From positions 1,604,501-1,668,500 of the forward strand of contig JAOTON010000772.1 of the NCBI GenBank assembly GCA_034440635.1: a stretch of DNA of 64,000 bases, written 5' to 3'. Positions 32,377-45,013 of this stretch are shown in pieces (position 1 is the first letter of the stretch; each line of letters begins with the position of its first letter). Source of the DNA: Lepas anatifera (lineage: Eukaryota > Arthropoda > Thecostraca > Lepadidae). Under the pieces are notes generated by a model. The model was given only the letters and a program-made list of their open reading frames with translations, did not search any database and had not been told where the DNA came from. The translations under genes and the position numbers were made by a program.

Positions 32377-32420
32377 CAGGCCGGGCCGGATCGGGAGCGA
32401 CCCCGGCCGACTGAGCTGAC
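32170..32420. promoter_or_regulatory. CpG-dense island with CCG triplet runs
   Basis: GCCGCCGCCGCCGCCGCCGC-type runs and high CpG density. It could be an alternative promoter of Hillarin or the promoter or first exon of the antisense candidate gene. Confidence 0.4.
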
Positions 32421-33135
32421 CTTGTCTGACCCGGATGTAGGGATGCGGTGACGCGCGATCGGTTCCCGGCGCTAGTGGGCGAATTTCGAATGTCGGAAAA
32501 CTATTATCTGCCGCCGATTATTTCTTCCGTGACTCCCAAAAAATTTGGATGGAAAAACAATGGTTGATTAGGTACGTCTCAAGCTGGCCACGAACCTTGT
32601 CACTTTTGTATCCGTGTTTTATATGTGTGAGAAAAGCTGTAATGTGATCATGTGTGAGTTGCTCTTCGAGCCCTTTTGGTTTATTTTACATTCTTATGTT
32701 TATATGAGTGTAAGCCAGTTAATACTTTATCCTGATAAACGCGTTAACTCAACACCCCATACTATCAGATCATATAAGTATTTTACAACTGAAGTCCGGG
32801 AAAACACTGCTGGGCTTTTAATATAACCATATCACCAACATAGCTCATGATAAACATATTTTTTCTAGACTAACTACAACTTTTGTAGTCTTTTATTCCA
32901 TTGAAATTAATGAAATCGCTGGTCCTCACCATGAAACACTGGTTCTGGAAACTCCTACAGTGCAAAGCATGATAGCACTGTGGACTCTGAAAACTAGATC
33001 CAAATAAGTCGGGAATGCGACGTCGCGTTGACGATTCTCTTTTTCAAACCTCGGACGTGCCAGCTTGGCTCTGATATGTGACATCCCTGCCCTAATATGC
33101 TGGCTATTTACAATATTTCGATTTTGGCACCGTCG

Positions 33136-33410
33136 ATTGGTGGTGCATCCAGGAACTCATTTCGGGGGGGGGTTAGAGGGCTCAAGCTTCTCTTATTATA
33201 GCCTCGGAACAGCCTCCCGATGTGTGCCGGCGTTGTGGCGTCCGGTCGGACGTTTTTCATCCATGTAACTGTATGATTGCCGTGTTTGTATTTTTAACGA
33301 GTGTGCTTTGAATACACATGTAGGTTGAACACACATGTTGAATACACATGTACACATACCTATGGATTCAATTACTATAGAGTTTGAGCCCCCTAGCCAC
33401 CCCCTCTTGT
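33136..33410. mobile_element. Degenerate relative of the 34779 hAT-type MITE
   Basis: The segment TGGTGCATCCAGGAACTCAT, followed by a G run, GGGCTCAAGCTTCTC and CAGCCTCC, parallels 34779-34870. The right part (GAGCCCCCTAGCCACCCCC) may be the other end. Target duplications were not found and the boundaries are approximate. Confidence 0.35.
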
Positions 33411-34778
33411 GTCCCCAATTATAAAAAAATCCACGGCCCTGCCCACCGCGCTCCAGTCACAGCAATAGCGACACCTAGCCGCATCAACAAGCATGCGAGC
33501 GCTCTGTGTGGAAGGCGAATCGTGTTGAAGCACAGAAATGCTTGGAGCCTCGTCTTTTTTGCACGTTTTGCGTCTGAAGCTTATTCATATGCCGTTATAT
33601 GGACCTTTACCCGGGTGCACTGCTCCGGGAGCTCTGCCACTGAGCTCAAGTCACCAGACTGACGGGTGCCCAGCTGGTGCGCCGAGTGGCGCTCCCGAGT
33701 GACTGCGACCCTCCAGCTCTGCCGATCGGTCGCCATCTGGGATGTATCTCGACAATATGGCTGCCACGTAGACAGCTGGTACCGGCGCTCGTGAAGTCGA
33801 GTATCGCATGCTGTTGTTGTAGGGACTGTCCACTGGACGGTGACGTGCGGTTCACGAGTCTCTGAAGGTGCTCTCAGCCCCTGCTTTGAATTTGTGTTGG
33901 AAACCCCATGGAAATCGTTGTGAATTCCCATTTGTGCATAAAAACACTAAGCCAGGGAAAACATTAGATATCAAGTAGTCTGGGACGTGTATATGCCAAA
34001 AGCTTCGTCAAGCATCTGCTCCATATTAGAAGCGTCGAACCCATCACTAGGTATACGTCAAGAACCGTCTGTGATATCCCGTGCGAGCGGTGCTGCGGTG
34101 CGGGTAGTTCCGTGAAACTTCTCTCTCGCGGCCCTGTCGCCTGGTTGTCGGTTTTTGACGGCGTGACGCGAACGACGGCGGCGGCGGCGGTGTCTGGTCC
34201 CACGCGCCGCCATGTTTGGGACGACTCCGGACGGGAGAAACCCCGCCAGGCGGCGCCCGGCCGGCCTTTCCCTTCGTACATGCCGAATCACTCGTCAGTC
34301 ACGAGTCTTGTCTGGCGTCGGAGTCAGTCTCCCGTACCACCCAATGCAACCGACTTTCTGAAGGGATTGGGGTGAAGGATGATGAAAGGAACCAAACGTC
34401 TCCCAATATGTCTTACGCTTTTTCTGGATATTGTGTCGCTGAGGCTCCCAGTGTGAAGGTTTGAAGTTTTATTGCAGCAAAATGTTTACAAATATTTCTT
34501 TTTAATTCCGTCATAGATTTTTCAGGATGCAAAGGACCTTTTATTCTCTATGTTCGTAGTTTCCTAGCTTGGCCCGTCTGGGTGATATTTAACTTTTAGT
34601 AGATAATTATACGTTTGCTTGACCATCTAGTTTGCATTGGACTCCCTACTTCCCGGTGCTGTGCTCGTCATCCAGAACGTACAAGTCTTATGCAGACTGG
34701 TACATACAAATTCTATTCACTGCTTACATATATTTTCCTCAAAGCTGGTCGTCTCAAGACCGAGAGTATCGTTATTAT
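33411..34778. other. Intronic sequence with CpG-rich patch (34080-34280)
   Basis: The patch contains GGCGGCGGCGGCGGTG and a GCCGCCATGTTTGG start-like context at about 34205, giving only a 44-codon frame. No family resemblance. Possibly a promoter-like island. Confidence 0.35.
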
Positions 34779-34937
34779 CAGTGGCGGATCCAGGGATTCA
34801 TTTTGGGGGAGGGGTTGGGCTAGGGGTCTCGAGCCTTCTCCGCCATTGCCTTGAATCAGCCTCCGACTAGTCATTTACTACAGGCACTCTGATATTTCGA
34901 GGGGGCTTCAGCCTTTTAGTCCCCCTTGTCTGCACTG
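34779..34937. mobile_element. hAT-type MITE (159 bp)
   Basis: The left end is CAGTGGCGGATCCAGGG. The degraded right end CCCCCTTGTCTGCACTG is its imperfect complement. Flanking 8-mers GTTATTAT and GCTCTTAT match at 6 of 8 positions. Confidence 0.65.
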
Positions 34938-34945
34938 GCTCTTAT

Positions 34946-36455
34946 AATTCATCAGTCAAAGTGACTTAACTCTAATTATATTTTTGTAAAAGATCCATTT
35001 TCCTGCCCTGATCGAGCTCAGTATTGCCTTTGGAAAGTTAGCGGTGGATATTTCCCACATACCAGCAGCTGAGTGCAATTCCAAAACATATTTCAGCCTC
35101 GAGATCTCAGGGTTCTTACGACCTTCACTTTTCATCCCATCTTGTAGAAATTCTCCTCCTGTTTCACCAGTAGATTCTGTGCTGTTTTAAAGTTCAAAGC
35201 TGGTAGCCTGCCTATCGATAACAAAACAAAAGGATCTAAACATGGTTATAACTGCATGGTACCAGCCCAGGGTCCCATATGATTATAGGGTTCCTACCAC
35301 GCAGCTGTTTGGTATCGTCCGCGCCAGTGTCTCTTCCCGATACACACTCCGCGGACCCGGTTGTACCGGTTAGGCGGACCGGGTAACGGTGATTCACCGT
35401 CGGCGGCGGATCCAGGCGGCCTCTTACAAACGCCGACACAGAACGCACACTTTCTGGTCACCATGTTTGGCGGGTACTTTGTCAAATGCAGTGTGAATGA
35501 CTTATTACAGCTGACGTGAACATCGCTGTCACGTCCTCCGGTGCTCACCGCTTCACTACACCGTTCGCCGCCGGCGTCACAGTGACAGGTGGCTTCTGTT
35601 CTGTCGGCATCGATCGCGCGCGCGAATCGATGCCGATGTGCGGGCGTTCTCGCGACGCGGACGACGCACGGGCGGCAGCACCGGAAATAGCACCGCCGGT
35701 GAAATCAGAGGGTGACCCTTCACCTCGCGTCGGCGGTGCGGTGATTATGCCGAATGGTGCGCACTGGCTGGGGCCGGAGGTGGAGCTCAGGTGCACCATA
35801 GCCGGAGTCGAGCTGGTGGAGACCCATTGTCTATTGTTGACTGCTGATACGTGAATTTATAGGGCAAAGGTTCCACAGCGCTGTAAACGGAAGTCATGGT
35901 GTTTTAACTGCCGTGATTAGAGCTGAAATTAGGCTGTAGAGATGGTCAGGATTCGTGCTCTGTGCCTTCCTCCAAACACTTGGAACAGGACCCGACTTTA
36001 ACTGACCTCTGGGCGCTTATGGCATTTGCAGCTGCATGCTTTGATTGAAATGGAGATTCGCTTGTTTTCAAGTTCAAAGGGATTACTAGGCGGGTCGTCA
36101 TTGTTATATTAAACTAGTCGTAATAGAGGTGAAAAATAGTACTATCGTGCACGACAATGAACAAGACAATGAACCAGTTCTGTTCCAAATGCATCAGTAT
36201 CGACAACCACTTGGCAATGTGACTGTAGCCATTTATCGTCTATCGCTTTACTTTTTATATATATTAATAATATATAATGATAATGTATTCAGAACATGGA
36301 GGCAACTGGCCTGTAGGGCTCACTCTTGCCTCTAATGACAAGCATTGAACAGTTGAAAATTTCATATACACGAAAAATGGAGAGACTGCGGGTGCATATT
36401 ACACCCTGGAACATTAGAAACATATTCAAAATGGGCGATTTTGTTAAGACAGCCG
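34946..36455. other. Intronic sequence with CpG-rich block (35290-35830)
   Basis: The block contains an open frame on each strand (for example 35516-35854 plus, 112 codons). I recognise no product, and high GC explains open frames on both strands. An AT-rich stretch surrounds 36250-36290. Confidence 0.35.
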
Positions 36456-36675
36456 CTACCTATCTTCGTCTGGTATCATGTATTGAATAGATGCCCTGTG
36501 GCTTTTTAGTCTAGGTTTGAAGGCTTTCAATGAGGGGGCATCTACCGCGCCAGCTGGCAAACTGTTCCAGTCATTTACCACCTTCACTCCAAATGCTTTT
36601 CTTCGTGCCCTTGATTTCGCATAGGATTTGACGAGCTTCCACGGGTGTGTCTTCTGGCGTCCAATACGAGGATGT
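36456..36675 (-). pseudogene. Non-LTR retrotransposon ORF2, extreme C-terminus
   Basis: A minus-strand frame not starting at ATG reads RQKTHPWKLVKSYAKSRARR, then KAFGVKVVNDWNSLPAGAVD, then APSLKAFKPRLKSHR, and ends at a TAG (36458-36456). The signature VVNDWNSLPxxxVxAPSLxxFKxRL is the conserved tail of CR1/L2-type LINE ORF2 proteins. The preceding part is lost behind a TAA, so this is a short 5'-truncated copy. Downstream (minus strand) is presumably LINE 3' sequence, without an obvious terminal repeat. Confidence 0.85.
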
Positions 36676-38175
36676 TGTTAGCTTCTATGTCCATACAGCA
36701 AAGATTACGCTCTGGCATTGGAATTTTATGGCAAAAAAGTAAAATACAGATGAGAAAAAACAACTCAATAAAATTTATTCTGATTTCGTTCGTGTGACCA
36801 GATCTCAAAATATGTAAAGCTGAAGACGGCATTTACGTTATTATAGTTTTAAGTTGTGTATTTTGTTTAGGTGTTTTAGGCTTTATTTGGTTTTTTGGTT
36901 TTTGGTTTTATTGTTTTTCCTGCTTTATCTTTTTAGGGTCTTAGGTCACTCCCACAATACTTTATGAGATTTGATGCACCCTTCTCTCAGCAAGCTTTTC
37001 GAGAACTTATGATTCTGCTTTCGGCAAACAATCTTAGCTGGTACGTTTTGACCTTCTAGACAAAAGAAACCGGTGGCTATCACAAAATGTAGCAGGAAAA
37101 ATACATCAGTGTCATGCGGAAGGAATTCAAAGTTCAAATAATGTCAGCAGTTTCATAGCACATGTGAGAATTATTAGAACTTCAAACCATGGTAGACGTC
37201 AAGAAAATGGGGCGATATCTAAAAACTGAATCGATGGCCCAGAAAAATGGTGCGTGCGGGCTTAAGCTAGAACATAAGCTACTATTATACGGCAAACGCT
37301 AACTCAACTGACACTTCATCTCGTGGGCGCTTATATAAACTTGGCCGTAAGCGTCGGAACGGCTCTGAAATATTCTGCATGCTCTGTTCTACATTTGGAC
37401 CCCTGTCAAACAACCATCACAGACAACATATCAAGGTTAAAGCAATCTTGTGTCCAGCGGAAACCGACTCAAAGTTGCCCTTTCTTTAGCCCCATGAATT
37501 AACGACCATTCGACTGCCCTGCTTCCACCTTTGCTCGATTCCATTTGAAATCTAGGTGATAGTCGCACGTCACGCGTCGACACCTGTACTGCTTAAAACG
37601 GGTCTCTGGCCTCTGGCCGTGGCATGTGCCTACGCACCGCCCATCGTTAGCATACCTGCCAGCTCGACTGGAGAAAGTGTTTTCACCGCGGCGGGCGGCG
37701 CTGAAAGTGCGATGACTTATTACGCCCCCGCAGAGATGAGTCTCAAACGCAGCATACCAGACGGATGATTTGATATGTGATGGCCATCGTAGTGGATGCC
37801 TGCTAGGTATGGAGAGCTTGTTTGTATTTTCGGTGATAGACGTGAAAGCACCGGTCATGGATAAAGAAAGATTGGCCTGCGCTGGAATCCTTCTAGCTGA
37901 TCGCAGCCGAGAGATGCGGCGGATCTCTTAAGTTTTTGCTCGTGTCACGTATTCCTCTGCCTTTATAACAAGGCATCGGGAAGGTTATCAGCTACGGTCT
38001 TAGCCTGGGACAGTAGGACATATTTCGACAACCGCCTTTAAATGGGCCCGGAACCACAAAACTCTAACGAGCAAATACAACCTTGGGGCTTTACGACACA
38101 CCAAATGCTGAGATCATGTGGCGTCACCAACTCTCACCCTGTTGGAAGGGTATTATGGGGATGGGAAAGACTTAT

Positions 38176-38250
38176 GTAAGATTCCCGCCCGGGGATTTGA
38201 ACCCGGGTCAGCGGCGCGCAAGTCAAATGTTCTTTCCCACGCCACCGCCT
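38176..38250 (-). repeat. tRNA-like fragment, probably SINE
   Basis: On the minus strand, GGCGGTGGCGTGGGAAAG resembles an A-box region and CCCGGGTTCAAATCCCCGGG is a clear B box or T-arm. The 5' and 3' acceptor halves do not pair, so I read it as a tRNA-derived SINE head or a decayed tRNA and not a gene. Confidence 0.5.
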
Positions 38251-38443
38251 CCCCTCTCTAACGAGTACAAAGCCTTTTTAAAGAAAGACCAGTTTAAGTA
38301 CGGCATTGTCAGAGAAAACAGAAACGGAAACAGAGGCTTGTGTTAAAAAAGTTGGTATGACCTCAAATTTTGGAAAATTTTCCGTTCTGCCATACATTGG
38401 CAAATATTCAACAAATTGTAAATATGATGACGATATAATGACC

Positions 38444-38444
38444 A

Positions 38445-38532
<88 letters not shown>
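38444..38532. repeat. (TA)n microsatellite
   Basis: An interrupted TA dinucleotide array of about 90 bp. The Tyr-Ile frame across it is an artefact. Confidence 0.97.
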
Positions 38533-38535
<3 letters not shown>

Positions 38536-39254
38536 TATATATGGATGGATGTAGATATATGACAATGACAATGCTTTGTGATCTTGGTAATGAAAACGTC
38601 AGATTACACCATACTAGTTAAGGTTGAGGTGACTATATCACGTATTATTGAGGAAAACTGAAAGAAATTGAACCGGGGATACTTGCCTCAGAAAATGGGT
38701 ACTTAGACCCACTCATCCATCCTTGCATGGGTTATTATTCACCACGGTTTTTGCCAAGATTAGGCAGATGGACAGTGGGCGGTTTCTCAGTGGGGAACTT
38801 TCACTCGAGTTTCTATGCTACGTGGAATTTTTTTCAGCAACACCAAACTTAAGAATCGTGAGTGTCTTCTGGTCACCACGAATTGCAAATCTCTCGTTCG
38901 ACATTTTGGGGGCATTAAAAGGCGAATTTTGGCATAAGCGTCACCACCGGAAAAAGTGAGGGGGCCAGTCAACCTTCAAACTGCTGCTGACAACAAACGT
39001 TTCTCCTCTAGAGTCAAAAACTCATCAGATTTGGGCTGGTTACCTTCCGCACTTGCTAAACACAAAACTTTCCCAATTTCTTTCCAATATGGCTGAGATT
39101 TGTTATGAAAACTGGCGAACCAGGTGCCTCTGCCCAGCCCCCGCCCTTGTTCGGACAATTATGTGTTTAAGCACCGTAATATCTACATCCTGTTGAATTT
39201 CCAGCTATAGATGACAATCATTTCCGACATATATCTAGGCCACACTGCTGGCTT

Positions 39255-39726
39255 CAGTGGCGGATCCAAGGGGGAAAAGGCATTTTCTCCCTCCCTCAAA
39301 CGGAAAAGCTTGGGAAAATCTATGTTTTTGCCCTCCCCCAAGCGATTGACTTCCTTTTCCCCCGACTCCTTTTTGGTTTATAAACAAGATTCTGGTGCTT
39401 CAACTCTCAACTTCAAACAGAACCAGTTAAGTTCAGTGCAAATATTTGGCCTTGGATAGGCAACAAATTATCTTGAGCGCATATTTTTCACCCCGTGAGG
39501 TTGTTTTGCTTTTCGCCTCAAATACCCAAAATTCTACCAGAAAGTCATATTGTAGGTCAATTTTTCACTGCGTGACGTTTTTTGTTTTTGTTTTTGCTTT
39601 TCGCCTGAAATACCAACAATTTTCCGGTAAGTCATATTGTAGCGTAATTTTCCACTGCGTTACGTTTTTTGTTGTTGTTCGACTTTGGTGTGCCCCTCCC
39701 AAACCGACCGGCTAGATCCGCCCCTG
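39255..39726. mobile_element. hAT-type MITE with internal tandem repeat (472 bp)
   Basis: The left end CAGTGGCGGATCCAAGG and right end GGCTAGATCCGCCCCTG are complementary imperfect inverted repeats. Flanking 8-mers GCTGGCTT and ACTGGCTT differ at one position. The right half holds 2.4 copies of a 77-87-bp unit. Confidence 0.85.
39484..39680. repeat. 77-87-bp tandem repeat inside the MITE, 2.4 copies
   Basis: Units begin at 39484, 39561 and 39648 with TTTTTCAC or TTTTCCAC, then CGTKAGGT/CGTGACGT, TTGCTTTTCGCCT, and AAGTCATATTGTAG. The third is cut off by the MITE end. Confidence 0.85.
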
Positions 39727-40329
39727 ACTGGCTTAAGCACAGCTCTTTGTGCTGCTCTCTCTGCTGACGAAAACTTACAATCGAAATTCATTCAAAACGA
39801 CACCGTTGGCACCGTCTGACACCTAATTGGTGATCTGACCGATTGCGCCACTAGTACTTCTTGAATTCTTAAACAACGATTGCTGAACTTAGGCTCAACT
39901 CAGGCTCCTATTTTGTTGGTTTTGTATGTGATTAGCTTTTTCTGCATTATTTCATCGTCTGCATCTAGTATAATTTAATTTCGTGGTCTGCACCTTTTAG
40001 ATATTCACTTCATCAGTGCTTGTTATCATGCATTTGCATTCCTATTAAACCAATTAACCTAGTCACACATCCCTCTATGGGCGATTCGTGAAAGCCCTCG
40101 AGTTTTGATTCCTTCTACAAAGCCGGCAGCGATAGGGCAGTTGAACCACACGAGGAGCCGCCTGTGAATACACTTCCCACTGGCGTATCTCTCATGAATG
40201 CCTCGGCCGCTTTTGTTCCTATCATCCTCGTTCCACATCCCGACCAGGGAAAGCCGCCTGTGATGGAGCCTCTGTATTCAGACGGTGTGGGATCCGCCCC
40301 AATCTGACGGTGCGAAGATAGCCTAGTGT

Positions 40330-40760
40330 CTGCTGGCGTCTCTGGAAGACTCAGCGACTGTTCAGAAAGCGTAAAGGGAGTGAAAACAGTGCCTTTGGGT
40401 TTGCCAATAAACGCACGAGGTGATACGATGCATGAGAGAGCTGTTCTCATCAGTGGAAGTCCAATGAAGGCAAGCCTAGTCATGCAAAGTTTTCTGAATT
40501 CCCTTCCGGTTGGTTACACCGAACTCTTCCGTAGGCACAGAGTGCAGGTGACAGAGGAAAACAGAGCGTGCTTTCGATACACTCCGATCAGCTGTTGGAG
40601 GCCTGTCAGCTGTCGCTTTCCGTCCGGTGCCACCGCTCTGGATGCATTGTGTGGTCGCCCGCGAAATTGTACTGTCTGCGAACTGGCCGTCGCGACAGCC
40701 GAGAGTTGCTGTCGTGTTTAACAGTCGTTGGACACTTTCCAATCGCAGTGCGACAGAGCC
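40330..40760. other. Intronic CpG-moderate block with many open frames
   Basis: Frames on both strands (40326-40721 plus; 40115-40483 and 40476-40742 minus) reach 90-130 codons, but none resembles a known protein or shows a splice structure. Confidence 0.3.
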
Positions 40761-41299
40761 ACACTTTTCTGGAATTGCCGATAACCTGAAGAAGGCAAAA
40801 CTTGATGCTGCTGATTACTGATGTGGACGGACACAATGCCAACCTCACATTTCTCCTCCATCAAATATTTATTGTGTTATGTTTTTTTGCAAGATTTGGG
40901 ACTGAAAATGTTTAGTCACATCTCCGGGTGAAACACATTAGCGTTCTGCTCTTCCATCTCTCTCGAGAGCGGCGTGGCTGTCATCTCGCGTCAATGCCCG
41001 AAGCGCTGCGGTGCGGCCGAACCGGCACGGTAGCCGAATTTTTCCCAATGTCATCTCTGGTGGCTTCAGGCAGAGGTGCCTGTATCCCAGCCTAGTGCTT
41101 GAAGTAGGAGACTTACATGTAACACCGGAAATTCGTAATTCAAAGGGGAATAATTAACCCGTCCCTGGCGCAGGTCTAAACTGTAACATACCAGAAACAG
41201 GAGGTTTTTTCTAGCCCCCCTCTCCTAACTCGAGAGCTACCCAACACATTTTCCCCATCTAAAGTGCAATCGATAGCTCCACCTGAATTGCCCCCAAAC

Positions 41300-43110
41300 A
41301 TACAGATACAGATACAGATTTATTCGAATAGGGTCCACATCATGCATGGTTGTTCACCCATTCACGTCAGTTATTAAAAAGTAAACAAACAGGTCAAATT
41401 CGACAAACACGCACACCATCACTCATAAAATCTGCCGTGTTAAGAAGCTTAACAATTTTAAAGCAAAAAAATTATCAAAACGAGACCGATAAAAGAACGC
41501 TAAAAAAATATAAAAACCTTAAACAACGCCTAAAACAAGCCTAAAAACTGAGTTCCCTTGAACCGGCCACCATCACTGATTTCAAAGATATGGTAACATT
41601 TCCTTGAGCTGCGCCTTAAACTGCGGTGAACCAGGCACCAGTCCCGTTCTGTTCAGCAGGGTTACACCTCTGAAACACAGACGTCTCCTACCAGCCTCTG
41701 TTCGGATCCGCGGCAAGCCATTGACCAGCGTTCCTGGTGTTGTGCTGATGCACTTGGTTGGCCCGGTGTCCGATCGTTCCTTTCAGATAAAGTGGCTGAC
41801 CTGACACTAAAATTCTCTCAATGGCACACACGGTATGGTAGCCTATCATCTCGTCAGCCGTTGGCCATCCTAGCTGCCTTACTGCATCTGATATGTAATC
41901 GTAACGTCGCTTTCCAGTGACAACACGTGCACCAAAAATTTATCATTTTTTGCACACGATGCTTTTGAGACGCCCCACATGAACCATACAGAGACAAACA
42001 GTACCGCAGTATCGAAATAACGAGCGCTTCTACAATGGTCTTCAGTACGGCTTTGGGTATCACGTGGCGTGTGTGACTCAAGGCAACGAGGAGTCCAGTA
42101 CACTTGTGCGTGATATTGTCAATATGATTTTGAAAGTTGAGATGCCGATCCATGATTAAGCCCAAGTTCTTGACTATTCTCGCGTCTCTGATAACTGTTC
42201 CACAGAAATTGAGCGATACTGGAGGCAAATTACGAAGCATCGCTGGTGTGCCGAGAACGAGCATTTGGGTTTTGTCAGTGTTAAGCTTCATACCGTTGTG
42301 ACAGAACCAGGCATATATCGAGTTGAGTGCAATCTGCATACGAGCCACTATTTGCTGCAAATCTCGCCTATTACCTCTCACGAGTACTTGCGTAACGTCG
42401 GCGTACTGGATTATGGTTACGTCATCATTGACGCCCAGGCTAAGGTCATTTGCGTACAACGTGTACAGCAAGCATGTGGTGGCCCCACCTCGATAGACGT
42501 CAATGTTGTTTTTGCGACTTTTGGAGATCGAAAGTGTGCCGCCAGGCTCTCTTATTTGGACCTGCTGTGTGTGACCGGTGAGATAGTTACGGAACCACTG
42601 GGTATCTATGCCATAAACTGTGAGTTTTTTTTAACAATTTAGAATGAGGAACAACGTCAAAACATTTCGAAAGGTCCAATAGTACCAATATAGAAATTTC
42701 ACTCCTGTCCATGGCCAAAAGCACCTTGTCTGTAATAACATGCAGAACTGATTCCGTAGAGTAACACTTTCGATAACCATGCTGAGCGTCAGAAAGGAGA
42801 TGGTTGTCGTCCAGATATTTGGAAAGTTGTTGCTGAACAATTCGTTCTACTAGTTTCATGATCGCTGGAAGTATCGGTATTGGCCTAGTTTCAGATGTAT
42901 TTTTTTTGCTTGTTCTGGTTTTTGGTATAAGGGTCACTATCGCATGTTTCCATGTTTGAGGGACTGCACCGGAAATAAGGCTAGAGTTTACTACATCAAG
43001 AAGAGGTTCCCCAACCCCATAAAAGAACGTTTGAAGCATGTCTATGCTGATCCCGTCATCTCATGTCATTTTAATGCGATAAACTCATTAGCGACGTCAT
43101 AACCCAGGTA
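41300..43110 (-). mobile_element. 5'-truncated LINE (CR1/Jockey/RTE-like), minus strand
   Basis: The reverse-transcriptase region (41854-43085) is followed on the minus strand by a 3' UTR. This ends CGAATAAATCTGTATCTG and a short TATCTG microsatellite (41299-41320), a typical LINE 3' end. The 5' edge near 43110 truncates the ORF before the first RT motifs. Confidence 0.88.
41854..43085 (-). pseudogene. LINE reverse transcriptase, frameshifted remnant
   Basis: The upper part (43085-42620) reads DDGISIDMLQT, then TWKHAIVTLIPK, HGYRKCYSTESVLHVI and LVLLDLSKCFDVVPHSKLL, the last being the RT palm motif A with its catalytic aspartate. A T/A homopolymer at about 42624-42632 shifts the frame. The lower part (42471-41854) reads LYTLYANDLSLG, then the palm motif C as YADV where active enzymes have YADD, then MKLNTDKTQMLVLG and VIPKAVLKTIVEALVISILR YC (thumb region). 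Near 43070 an in-frame TGA precedes DDGIS. The frameshift, the stop and the substituted second catalytic Asp show it is inactive. No endonuclease domain is present. Confidence 0.9.
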
Positions 43111-43961
43111 AAGACATAGAAATTGTCATGTATTTGGTTGTATCATACCGAGTTCGAATAGTTGAGTCTCGATTCCATACAAATGCCTCCATTTGACTTT
43201 GATGAAAAACTTACATAAAGGATGTCATTGGATTTCCAAGGATAGCATGAACTATTAGTATAACTACACATCCTAAATTTATAATTATCGTGCAGGTTTG
43301 ATGGTGTCATCAAATCTGATAAATGAAATATTTCTAATGGCGTGAAACACGCACATTGGTCCTCAAAATCATATTCCAGATACATTTTGGGTTGATGATT
43401 TCGATTGTGACATTTATTTTACGCCTCCTGACCAATACTTTTGTCAATGAAGGCTTTATACAAAAAAAGTGTTTATTTTTTCAAAACAAAAGGCTAAGAT
43501 TTTGCACCAAGTATGGCTGATGACGCTTTACAAATTAACCTGGAAGTAAAGACAAGTTGTCAGGTAATATGTGTTTTGAAAAAAAGTTTTGAAAACATAA
43601 CTCTCTGATGTCCAAAAATTAGTACGAACATAAAACCGTAATCTTTAAGGAGCCTCAAACTCATGACATCACTATGATATAATGGGAAAAAATATTTTTT
43701 TCTGGCTTCCTTTAAATTACGAACCAAACACTTTTGGACCGGTCCTGAAAGTTTCGTTTCTCTACCTATGAATACCTAGGAGATATGCTCAAAAGCGTAA
43801 AAGAGGGCGGGGACTTAAAGATCCCCCTGTGCCAGGGGCTGGTTAAACGCTTTCATATTTATGTCTCTTGGAGAATACCTATGGAATATTTTTTAATGGA
43901 AAGGCTGCCCATTTCACTGATACCCCAGAAACTTATTCATCAAAAGACAAAAAGGATCGAA

Positions 43962-44032
43962 CTCGAATCGAAGGAAGGGAATTTATATTGCACCCCTACA
44001 GCCTACCAACTGCGTCACGCCCAGTGCTGTCT
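43962..44032 (-). repeat. tRNA-like fragment, probably SINE
   Basis: On the minus strand, GTGACGCAGTTGGTAGGCTG resembles an A box and GATTCGAGTTCGATCC a B box at roughly tRNA spacing. The acceptor arms do not pair. Confidence 0.45.
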
Positions 44033-44822
44033 GTATTTGGAAAGCCGACAGGGCTATTAACATGATGGTGGAGACGGTGACTGAACGCAAGAACCCTGTG
44101 AGACCCGTGCTGAAGCCTGGACCCGTGTCCAGGCTCAGGGCAATGTTCCAGAGCTGCAAAATACAGTCTGCTGAATACCGGTGTTGCAACCTGAAAACTG
44201 TAATGACACGAGACACTTGCTTCTTTATCAGCAGTCTCGCACTCAGGACATCCGCTGTGTGTAATCATTTTGCCCTGTTCGTAAGTCAGAGACCCTCCGG
44301 CTCCACTGACTGAAGTGGCGGTCCATCAGCTGGCGGCCGGTGACGTCACGAGGCGCTGGGTACCTGCGCTGCGCAGGCTGACTCAAGGTTATTGACCGAT
44401 GCTCAGGGCCGAATTAAAACCCATGGCAATCTCTAGATAACGCTGCGCTGGATGGCCCATCCTCATTTCCTCGTCTATACACACATTGTGTCAAGGACTC
44501 AGATGCGCATTTGAAATGTATGTTTATTCTTCCAACGCTTCAGGGCCCTTTGGAATGTTGTTGTTCTTGAGCAGTTGGCCAGCTTGCCATATATGGTGTT
44601 TGGCTGGGCCGGTGATCCGGCCTGCAGAGGGCATCTTCTTCAAGTTTTAGGCTCGAAAAAAATGGCCAAGAAATCAGCGGCCGGCCAAAAGTTCTAGTCT
44701 ATCTTTTAGTGATCACCCTGCCTTTATACCTATCAAGAATAAAAGTCTTCCGTTGTGTTTGCAATGATTTCTGCTGGTGTGCTGGGAAACGTCTTGTGTG
44801 TTTTACTATAATGGCATAGAAC

Positions 44823-45013
44823 TTAAGCCGCGCCCCGACTGGATCCCGGTGCCAACTTCCCCTACCGGGGGGCATCAATGGCCCCATCTAGCTCCGAGAG
44901 TGTTAGGGCTAGAGCAAACTTGAGAAATGCGTTATAAAGCTAACATAAATTCGATGTAGGTTTATTTCAAGCACTTAAGCGTTCAGGTCAATGGTTTGAC
45001 GTCCAGTGGTTAA
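44823..45013 (-). mobile_element. TTAA half-site element, truncated copy D
   Basis: TTAA at 44823 is followed by GCCGCGCCCC and, after a small insertion, CCTACCGGGG, GGCATCAATGGCCCC, and TAGCTCCGAGAGT...AAGCGTTCAGGTCAATGGTT. It matches the left end of copy B (51701 onward) for about 150 bp and then stops. Confidence 0.65.

Noticed and set aside
38306..38533. Tyr-Ile-rich open frame
   Set aside because: It is the (TA)n microsatellite.
42265..42642. 125-codon plus-strand frame
   Set aside because: It is antisense to the LINE reverse transcriptase.
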